Source: Desulfonatronospira sp.
GTDB lineage: Bacteria > Desulfobacterota > Desulfovibrionia > Desulfovibrionales > Desulfonatronovibrionaceae
Assembly (NCBI GenBank): GCA_003563255.1
Contig: PWSL01000363.1
Span: 1-29,657 of the forward strand
Direction of reading: 5' to 3'
Length of the DNA stretch: 29,657 nt
Shown in pieces: positions 24,032 to 29,657 of the stretch. The notes below the pieces were generated by a model, which saw only the letters and a list, made by a program, of their open reading frames with translations, made no database searches and was not told the origin of the DNA. Made by a program: the position numbers and the translations under genes. The first letter of the stretch is position 1, and each line of letters begins with the position of its first letter.

Positions 24032-24070
24032 CATCAATACGGCTGCTGGCATGTTCTACTTGTCAAAAAA

Positions 24071-24104
24071 GAAGCCCTTCTCCCGGTCTGGGGGGAAGGG
24101 CTTC
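24071..24104. terminator. Bidirectional terminator between convergent genes
   Basis: A 14-bp stem (24071-24084 with 24091-24104, one G-T mismatch) around a 6-nt loop. Six A residues sit directly on the left, which are a U-run in the reverse transcript; the forward side has only a weak U tract. It ends the reverse-strand operon whose last gene stops at 24133, and probably also the forward gene ending at 24031. Confidence 0.85.
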
Positions 24105-24132
24105 TCTGTTGATATGAGGTCATGATCAAGAA

Positions 24133-24597
24133 CTAAAAGCCGATGGTGATGGGCGGGAGCGCGGTGATGAACTCACCGGTCATGGGGTTGAGCATGATGG
24201 CCGCACCGCCCATAGGCTGATTGGTGGCGATCATGAACACGTCGGCAATGGAGTTGCGGATCCCCCAGTCAGCCAAGGTAAATATCCTCTTTTCAAAGGG
24301 GCCTAACTGAACCTGTCTCAGCATGGGGTCCTGACCAAAATCAGTGGCCCAGACATTGACCGCAGTGTTTACCCCGGACCAGTTGGACACAATAATAAAT
24401 GTTTCCCACTGGAAACCGGGAGGGTTTGTGGGTACAAAAGGAAACCATACAACTCCTGCTATTTTTTCATCCTTGTTATCGTAATGGTCAAGGATATACT
24501 GAGGAAGCTTCATCTGTTCTTCCTGGGCCGCAGCCTGTCCAAAAAGACCGAAAACCAGCAAAAAAGCAATAAAAACAGAAATAACATACCTTTTCAT
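24133..24597 (-). CDS. Small secreted FPF-module protein
   Basis: A 154-residue exported protein. Signal peptide to about residue 24 (AAAQ site). The mature part is a single beta-rich module: WFPFVP (51-56), TFIIVSNWSG, AVNVWATDFG, then QVQLGPFEKRIFTLADWGIRN and a GGAAIM strand. The same blocks occur in order in the C-terminal domain of the S8 protease two genes upstream (FPFAS, YLVISN, ITLQAYEKKIWSLSSFGILN, GATMF), so this protein is in effect that domain made separately. AAAGGAG precedes ATG 24597. It is the last gene of the S8-lipoprotein-FPF operon. No enzyme motif is visible; a binding or substrate role is likely. Confidence 0.88.
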   Translation of the reverse strand: MKRYVISVFIAFLLVFGLFGQAAAQEEQMKLPQYILDHYDNKDEKIAGVVWFPFVPTNPPGFQWETFIIVSNWSGVNTAVNVWATDFGQDPMLRQVQLGPFEKRIFTLADWGIRNSIADVFMIATNQPMGGAAIMLNPMTGEFITALPPITIGF

Positions 24598-24690
24598 ACC
24601 TGACTCCTTTTACGTTTTCAGCAGTAAAATGTCATTCCAAAAGGCCTGCCTCCTGACTAATGAATAAAACTATGACATCACCTCCTCATG
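24598..24690 (-). promoter_or_regulatory. Leader of the small FPF gene, with a strong SD not at its start
   Basis: Read on the reverse strand, GAGGAGGTGATGTCATAG lies about 85 bases before the true start: a strong SD followed by a two-codon ORF (ATG-TCA-TAG). A TTTGGAATGACATTTTAC block follows. The leader at 737-833 has the same two landmarks in the same order. Either the two cassettes kept a common leader when duplicated, or both use a regulatory ribosome-binding element. Confidence 0.35.
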
Positions 24691-24694
24691 CCGA

Positions 24695-25150
24695 CTAATC
24701 AGTTATTGACTCCAAAATTTCTCTCAGGTTGGGTTGTTTTATTACAACAAACCATTGACTGTCTCTTTTGACCCATTCGTGGGTGAACAGCCGCTTCTGG
24801 GCAGGAAGGCCCTGAAGCATGGGATACAGGTAAACTATTTCCAGCTCATAAGTGACCGTGGCCCTGTCTCCCTCAATCTCAAAATCTTTTTCTTCAAAGG
24901 ACAGATATTCCGCCATGGGTTTGCTTTCCCGGAGAGACTGGATATACGCATGTGCTTTCTGCCCGATTTCCGGATCAATGAGTTTCTCCAGCTGGTCCCA
25001 GTCCCTGGCAGTAAATGATTGCCAGTATAAACTGGCCCTCCCGGACAAATCCTCTTCAGTATTTTGCTGAACCTTTCCAGGAGCTGAACATGAAGCCAGG
25101 GCAAGAACACATAATCCTGCAATAATCTTAGCTGTGGTCTTCAGGCACAT
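24695..25150 (-). CDS. NTF2-like lipoprotein, paralogue of the one at 170-682
   Basis: A 151-residue exported lipoprotein: lipobox LASC (Cys21) after a hydrophobic segment. The mature domain reads SLYWQSFTARDWDQLEKLID, a charged helix, EIEGDRATVTYELEIVYLY, and THEWVKRDSQWFVVI at the end. This is the NTF2-like pattern and matches the lipoprotein at 170-682 at the YW, D-x-V/I-T/S and WVK...W..VI positions. It starts 2 bases after the S8 protease stop, with the ribosome binding site AGGAGA formed from the last codons of the protease, so translation is coupled. It may be an accessory or anchor for the protease or the FPF protein; unproven. Confidence 0.85.
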   Translation of the reverse strand: MCLKTTAKIIAGLCVLALASCSAPGKVQQNTEEDLSGRASLYWQSFTARDWDQLEKLIDPEIGQKAHAYIQSLRESKPMAEYLSFEEKDFEIEGDRATVTYELEIVYLYPMLQGLPAQKRLFTHEWVKRDSQWFVVIKQPNLREILESITD

Positions 25151-25152
25151 AG

Positions 25153-26952
25153 CTATCTCCTAACAGGCGGGGTAATTGATATAGAGTCAGGCCCCCAGGG
25201 CATTGGGTGAAAAGGTTCGATATTTATTTTATCCCTGAGGGCAAACATGGTTGCGCCGAAAAAATCGTCCGACTGCAGGTGTAGCGTAATAAAATCATTA
25301 AGAATGCCAAAAGAAGATAAAGACCAGATCTTTTTTTCATAGGCTTGCAGAGTGATGACCATCAGCGTGGATTCCCCGGAAAAACCTGAAGCCAGGGCAT
25401 GAACTGTTATGGGGCGTTCAAACATGTTGGAAATGACCAGATACTGGTCCCAGCCCTCATAAGTACTGGCAAAGGGAAATGAAAATCTGGTACGGGCCGG
25501 GAAAATGCTCACCTCAAAGTGTTTTCTGTTGCTGGCCCCCTGGGAAGTGACCACCCTCACGCCTCCTGATGTTGCCTCCTCAGGAACCAGGCAGACGATT
25601 TTATCAGTTCTCCAGGAAACTATCTCAGCTTCAATATTGTCGGGAAAATAAACCCTGCCTGGTGCATTCAGGAAACCTGAACCAAGGATGGCTACCTGAG
25701 AGCCGATCTGGCCGCTGGACGGATTGATCCTGAAAATTTCCGGTCCGGAAACAGCCAGGGTTAATGCCCGATGGGCATTGATCCTGGCGCCGGTCAAAAT
25801 ATGGCTTTCCAGTTCAGGCAGCTTGTCAGCTGTGCGCAGTATCTGATTCCTGAGCTGATCTATAGTGAAGCCTGGATTGCGGGCCAGTATGAGCCCGGCC
25901 AGGCCGCTGACAAAAGCCGTGGACATGGACGTGCCGCTGTAGAGGCGGTACCTGTCTCCTGGAATCGTGCTCAGGATTCCAGACCCGGGGGCTGCCACAT
26001 GCACGGTATTAGGTCCGTAATTGGAAAAAGACGCCATATTATCGTTCACCCCTGTGGCTGCAACAGATATGATGTTGGGCAGGTCATAGCTTGCCGGAAA
26101 TAGTGGGCTGAAGTCATTGTTGTTCAGCTCGTTTCCTGCGGCTGCTATAAAGAGGATGTTGCTTGCCGCAGCCATGGCCTCTTTTTCAATAACCGACGGC
26201 TGGTAACTGCCGAAGCTCATGTTGAAAACCCTGGCTCCTCTTTGCAAGGCATATTCAATAGCCTGGATCTCATCGGCTACAGTGCCTCCCTCAGGTCCGA
26301 TAAATTTCAGGGCCATGAGAGAAACCCTCCAATTCACACCGGCTATGCCTTTGGCGTTGTTGCCCACTGCCCCGATAATCCCTGCTATAAGGGTCCCGTG
26401 GCCATTGGTGTCCATGGGATCATTGTTCTGATCAATAAAGTTTCTGCCAAGGCCTGGCCACATGTTGTCCAGGATATCCTCATGCGTGTAGTCGATCCCT
26501 GTATCGGCGACGGCCACGATAACCGATGGTTTCCCGGTTTCCAAGCTCCAGGCTCTGGTGCTCTGAATGTTCTGATGAGCCCATTGCCGTGAGAATTCAG
26601 GATCATTGGGTACAGTTTCCAGGAGATATCGTCTGTAGTTCGGCTCTGCATATTCCACCTCATCAAGCTGCATGAGCCTGCTTGCCGCCTCGAGTACACT
26701 TTCGCTGGCGTTGGTGGATACCAGTGCGGTGGAAGTCAGGGGAAAATGCTTGAGGGCCTGAAGGCTGTGGGTCGACAAGATGTCTTTCTGGCAGGTGACA
26801 TTTCTCCCAGTATCGGATTTGAATTTAACCAGAACCTGGCCCGGGACATAGGCTTCCTGGCCCTTGTGTGGGAGAGGTCCGGTTTGAGCCTGGATTGGGT
26901 CGGCAAAAAACAGGATCAGGTTCAGTATAATAATCAGTGAAGCGATTCTCAA
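25153..26952 (-). CDS. Secreted S8 (subtilisin-like) protease with IPT/TIG and C-terminal FPF domains
   Basis: A 599-residue exported serine protease. In order: signal peptide (1-22); propeptide (about 34-108, starting VPGQVLVKFK); subtilase domain (about 125-400) with the full triad Asp150 (VADTGID), His185 (NGHGT) and Ser342 (SGTSMS), and oxyanion Asn274 (AAAGN); an IPT/TIG-like immunoglobulin fold (about 402-482, PEIFRINPSSGQIGSQV); and an FPF domain (about 488-590, FSFPFAS, YLVISN, YEKKIWSLSSFGI). All catalytic residues are present, so it should be active. The start is TTG at 26952; no in-frame ATG gives a signal peptide. It is the first gene of an operon with the NTF2-like lipoprotein and the small FPF protein. 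The FPF domain resembles the third gene's product, suggesting sorting, tethering or processing of FPF proteins (inference). Confidence 0.93.
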   Translation of the reverse strand: MRIASLIIILNLILFFADPIQAQTGPLPHKGQEAYVPGQVLVKFKSDTGRNVTCQKDILSTHSLQALKHFPLTSTALVSTNASESVLEAASRLMQLDEVEYAEPNYRRYLLETVPNDPEFSRQWAHQNIQSTRAWSLETGKPSVIVAVADTGIDYTHEDILDNMWPGLGRNFIDQNNDPMDTNGHGTLIAGIIGAVGNNAKGIAGVNWRVSLMALKFIGPEGGTVADEIQAIEYALQRGARVFNMSFGSYQPSVIEKEAMAAASNILFIAAAGNELNNNDFSPLFPASYDLPNIISVAATGVNDNMASFSNYGPNTVHVAAPGSGILSTIPGDRYRLYSGTSMSTAFVSGLAGLILARNPGFTIDQLRNQILRTADKLPELESHILTGARINAHRALTLAVSGPEIFRINPSSGQIGSQVAILGSGFLNAPGRVYFPDNIEAEIVSWRTDKIVCLVPEEATSGGVRVVTSQGASNRKHFEVSIFPARTRFSFPFASTYEGWDQYLVISNMFERPITVHALASGFSGESTLMVITLQAYEKKIWSLSSFGILNDFITLHLQSDDFFGATMFALRDKINIEPFHPMPWGPDSISITPPVRR

Positions 26953-27683
26953 GATTACCCCGGGAATTAAACCTGATTGTCAAAAATGCTTTGAAAATAT
27001 TTTTATTGGTTAAAGTGCTTTTATAAAATTGTTTTCCGACAGTCAAGTTGTTAACTGCTCAACTTTCGGGGTTGATGTTACAGTTTAATTTGCAGTCAAC
27101 AATATGGAAATTAAGGAATTTTTTCTAGAAGGATCCTTTTTGACTTTTTAGAATGTAGCTCCAGAGCTTAGCCCCCTGCTATGCAGGGGAGAGTGGAAAA
27201 AGATTTGCTGTAGTATTTGAAAAAAGAAACTTCTTTCATATAATGCCATGGAGTTGAATATCGGTTTATCAAAATAAGCAGCCCCTGTTTTCATGTGATA
27301 AGCAAACATGATATTAATATCTATCAAGAAAAAGCACTCTTCAGGCAAGGTTTTCAGGCTGCGTCCATTGTTTGGGAACCCGCAGATAAGCAGGTTTGAT
27401 CATAATATTCAGCAGGCTACTTTTTCTTGATGTTTGCTCTCTTATGAGTTATTTTGAAAATACATATCAATCTGGGTTTGACCTGCTGTTTATATTCCAG
27501 TCGGTTAAATTTGCAAAAGTCCAATCCCGCCTATTTCCGGTGTTCTCCAATATCGGGTTTTTATCCTGTCACTGCGGGGATGATGGTTAACCAGTTAATT
27601 CAGTTAATATCATATAGAATTTGATCAAGTGTGAGATAGGCTTTTTTTTCTGTTCGCCTCTAACTCCGGATGGTTCATATTAG
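26953..27683. other. 731-bp region without a convincing gene
   Basis: An AT-rich region between the S8 operon and the WecA-like gene. It holds a 7-bp hairpin CCCCTGC/GCAGGGG (27173-27179 with 27183-27189) without a U-run, and two open frames of 64-66 codons (27148-27348 reverse, 27396-27590 forward) that lack ribosome binding sites and look like chance. A possible decayed gene or an unrecognised RNA cannot be excluded. Confidence 0.5.
27020..27046 (-). promoter_or_regulatory. Candidate promoter of the S8 operon
   Basis: On the reverse strand: TTGACT (27046-27041), 15 bases, TATAAA (27025-27020). The spacer is short by two bases, so this is a modest sigma-70 match; it lies 68 bases before the TTG start of the protease. 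Confidence 0.35.
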
Positions 27684-29375
27684 ATGGGCTTATGCGAGCA
27701 CCAGGTCCAGGATATCATTATCCTGGGTCTGGTTTTTTTCGTCTCACTGATATCAGCTCTGGCGCTGACACTGTTAGCGGATCGCCTAGCGTGGAAAGTT
27801 GGGCTGATAGATACGCCCGGGGGGCGTAAAAAACATCCTGAATGCGTAACCAGGGCAGGCGGATTGGCAATTGCTCTAGCCGTGTTTCTTACCCTGGGTG
27901 TTATGCTCAAGTGGAGCAATGAACTCCTTGCCTACTGGTCCGCAGCCGCTGTCCTTCTTTTCACCGGGCTAGCCGACGACAAGTATCAACTGTCAAGCAA
28001 ACACAAGTTCCCCGCCCAGATCATGGCCGTAGTTCTATTTATGTATCTGGGAGGGATATGGCTGGAAGACCTGGGGGATATACTGGGAATCGGATCTTTC
28101 GAATTGAGCCGGCTGTCTCCCTGGCTGACTGTATTCGCCATGGTCGGGGTGATAAACGCATTCAACATGTCAGACGGCCTGGACGGTCTGGCTGCAGGCA
28201 TGGCCGGGATTGCCTGCCTGTTTTTCATTCCCTTTGCCTATGCCCAGGAAAGCTGGATCTATCTTTTGATCCTCACCGGCCTTTTCGGATCCCTGCTTGG
28301 TTTTCTGCGGTTCAACATCCATCCGGCCCGCCTGTTTATGGGCGATTCAGGAAGCATGTTTCTGGGGTTTTCTCTGGCAGCAGCGGCAATAGTCCTGACC
28401 CAGGGAGAAGTAGCCGGCAGACAGGAATATCTCCCGATAACCGCCCTGATCATTCTCAGCCTTCCCATCTGGGACACCCTGTTCGTCATGTTCCGGCGTC
28501 TGCTCAGTGGCAGCAATCCATTCAAGCCTGACAGGCATCACCTGCATCACCGCCTCATGTCACTGGGCATAAGCCACCAAGTTACTGTGAGCGCTATTTA
28601 CGGGCTTATGTTTTTTATGGGGATGTGCGCCTGGCTGGTTCGTCCATGGCCTGAATGGGTGCAGTTTTATTCCCTTTTGGGATTTTATGTCCTTTTGTAC
28701 AGCGGGATCTGGTTGTTGGAGAAGAGGGCCGGAGACCTGGATAAGGGGATCGACTCGGTTTATATTTCTGCCAGGCCTGGAAAAAGAGCAGGCAGACTGA
28801 TAACCTGGACATCGAGCCGGGGAAAAATGTTTTTTGTGCTTGTCTGGACCGGATTTATGGTCCCTGCACTTATCCCGGGGCAGACCGGAGCAGGGCTGGC
28901 ATATTACGTTTTCTTCATAACCGTGCTCATGGTCATATACTATCCATGGAAGGACAAAAAACACCATATGCCCGTAGCTCACGTGCTTATGTTCTTCGGG
29001 ATTTTTTCGGTTCTGCTTATCTATCATGTCAAATTTTTTCAAAGTACCTGGTTTGGACCATATATGCTCTGCCTGTCAGGTATTGCCGGGGTGTGGACGG
29101 TCCTGCGTGTTTGGGGAACATACAGGCTGAGGGTTCTGGTTCCGGGCTGTTTTGAAATACTGCTTCTGGGTGCAGCCATTGTCTCCCCGATTCTCCTTCA
29201 CTATTCTTTTGAGATTGATGAGCATATAAGAATCCATCTGGTGCAGAGCTTTTTATATTCCATTCCTCTTTTCCTCATGCTCAAGGCCTGGTTGAGGCGG
29301 ATCCCTTCCTCCAACCGCAGATTCATCATCTACATGCTTGTATTGCTGATACTCACAGCAGTGATCGGTATTTAG
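27684..29375 (+). CDS. WecA/MraY-type undecaprenyl-phosphate sugar-1-phosphate transferase with a long membrane extension
   Basis: A 563-residue membrane enzyme. Residues ~1-345 are the catalytic domain: GLADDKYQLSSKHKFPAQ (with the Mg-binding Asp pair, about 97-98), NAFNMSDGLDGLAAGMAG (about 158-175), MGDSGSMFLGF (about 219-229) and the HHLHHRL motif (285-291) of the WecA/WbpL branch. It transfers a sugar-1-phosphate, most often GlcNAc-1-P, from UDP-sugar to undecaprenyl phosphate, the first step of glycan assembly. About 200 further residues contain some six more hydrophobic helices (from KMFFVLVWTGF onward) that ordinary WecA of ~350-370 residues lacks. It may initiate the glycan exported by the Wzm/Wzt pair. 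No good ribosome binding site precedes ATG 27684. Confidence 0.9.
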   Translation: MGLCEHQVQDIIILGLVFFVSLISALALTLLADRLAWKVGLIDTPGGRKKHPECVTRAGGLAIALAVFLTLGVMLKWSNELLAYWSAAAVLLFTGLADDKYQLSSKHKFPAQIMAVVLFMYLGGIWLEDLGDILGIGSFELSRLSPWLTVFAMVGVINAFNMSDGLDGLAAGMAGIACLFFIPFAYAQESWIYLLILTGLFGSLLGFLRFNIHPARLFMGDSGSMFLGFSLAAAAIVLTQGEVAGRQEYLPITALIILSLPIWDTLFVMFRRLLSGSNPFKPDRHHLHHRLMSLGISHQVTVSAIYGLMFFMGMCAWLVRPWPEWVQFYSLLGFYVLLYSGIWLLEKRAGDLDKGIDSVYISARPGKRAGRLITWTSSRGKMFFVLVWTGFMVPALIPGQTGAGLAYYVFFITVLMVIYYPWKDKKHHMPVAHVLMFFGIFSVLLIYHVKFFQSTWFGPYMLCLSGIAGVWTVLRVWGTYRLRVLVPGCFEILLLGAAIVSPILLHYSFEIDEHIRIHLVQSFLYSIPLFLMLKAWLRRIPSSNRRFIIYMLVLLILTAVIGI

Positions 29376-29575
29376 CCCGCAAATCACTTCCAGGGCATTC
29401 CGGATGAATTGAGGCCGGGTCTGAATTTTTTAATTCATATACTTTTTATATCGATAATTAAAATTGTTCCGGAATATTGCCATTTATCCGGAAAAGGACT
29501 AGGCATGCCAGAGTTTTGAGTAGTGTTAAAATTATGCAGTGTAAGCTAACCTTGTGAAACCGGACTGGAGGGGAC
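29376..29575 (+). other. Short intergenic region, no gene
   Basis: AT-rich spacer before the last gene. A TTCCGG/CCGGAA inverted pair (29467-29472 with 29488-29493) is the only structure I see. GGAGGGG at about 29567-29573 is the ribosome binding site of the next gene. Confidence 0.35.
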
Positions 29576-29657
29576 ATGAACTGGAAAAAGATTGTTCTGG
29601 CAGTGGTGCTGGTTTGTTTTGCTTATACGGGCAGTGCGCACGGCGCAGGATTTGCCC
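29576..29657 (+). CDS. 5' end of an exported protein gene
   Basis: ATG 29576 preceded by GGAGGGG at a 2-3 base spacing (or GGAG, 5-6 bases). The 27 visible residues are a typical Sec signal peptide: positive MNWKK, a hydrophobic core, and a GSAHGAG cleavage region. The gene runs past the right edge; its function cannot be judged. Confidence 0.75.
   Translation, partial: MNWKKIVLAVVLVCFAYTGSAHGAGFA

Noticed and set aside
27173..27189. GC hairpin as a terminator
   Set aside because: Neither strand has a U-run after the 7-bp stem and no gene ends nearby.
27148..27348. A 66-codon reverse frame in the long gap
   Set aside because: No ribosome binding site and no family resemblance; it overlaps the small GC hairpin.
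27396..27590. A 64-codon forward frame in the long gap
   Set aside because: No Shine-Dalgarno site, no recognisable motif; Phe/Leu-rich composition follows from AT-rich DNA.

Overview
The window looks like a chromosomal surface-polysaccharide and exported-protein region of a Gram-negative bacterium. A Desulfobacterota/deltaproteobacterial sulfate reducer is my best guess, judged only from overall gene style and the kind of intergenic repeats, so confidence in the taxon is low. Gram-negative is better supported: there are two lipoproteins, several signal peptides, an ABC-2 O-antigen-type exporter and a WecA-type initiating transferase.

Layout. (1) 1-3710, + strand: the end of a gene, an NTF2-like lipoprotein, a secreted protein carrying an 'FPF' module, a strong terminator, then a separate secreted protein with a proline-rich linker behind a good sigma-54-type promoter. 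(2) 3881-16656, + strand: an ABC-transporter-dependent polysaccharide cluster, with permease (wzm-like), a methyltransferase and ATPase (wzt-like) packed together, then a GT4 glycosyltransferase, a radical SAM/SPASM protein, a second methyltransferase, a GT2, a GNAT-like protein, a PIG-L deacetylase and an 1102-residue three-module GT2. Two repeat elements of REP/MITE type interrupt the cluster. (3) 16734-17615: one GT2 on the - strand. (4) 17906-22152, + strand: a membrane-anchored alkaline-phosphatase/sulfatase-fold protein, a methyltransferase without an ATG start, and a 97-residue YLDPGTGS membrane protein, apparently one module; a further GT2 follows at 22536. (5) 23639-26952: a stand-alone S8-propeptide-like protein (+) converges on a - strand operon of an S8 subtilase, an NTF2-like lipoprotein and a small secreted FPF protein. 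(6) 26953-27683: about 730 bases with no convincing gene. (7) 27684-29375: a WecA/MraY-type sugar-1-phosphate transferase with a long membrane extension; then the first codons of an exported protein at the right edge.

How the genes may work together. The WecA-like enzyme could start glycans on undecaprenyl phosphate, the GTs extend them, GNAT/PIG-L/methyltransferases decorate or cap them, and Wzm/Wzt exports them. The most unusual signal is the repeated use of one exported module. The C-terminal domain of the S8 protease matches almost the whole mature 154-residue secreted protein, and the 435-residue protein near the left edge has a similar, more diverged segment. Each of the two FPF proteins follows a gene for a related NTF2-like lipoprotein. 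With the stand-alone propeptide-like protein nearby, this suggests an undescribed envelope processing system; that link is inference.
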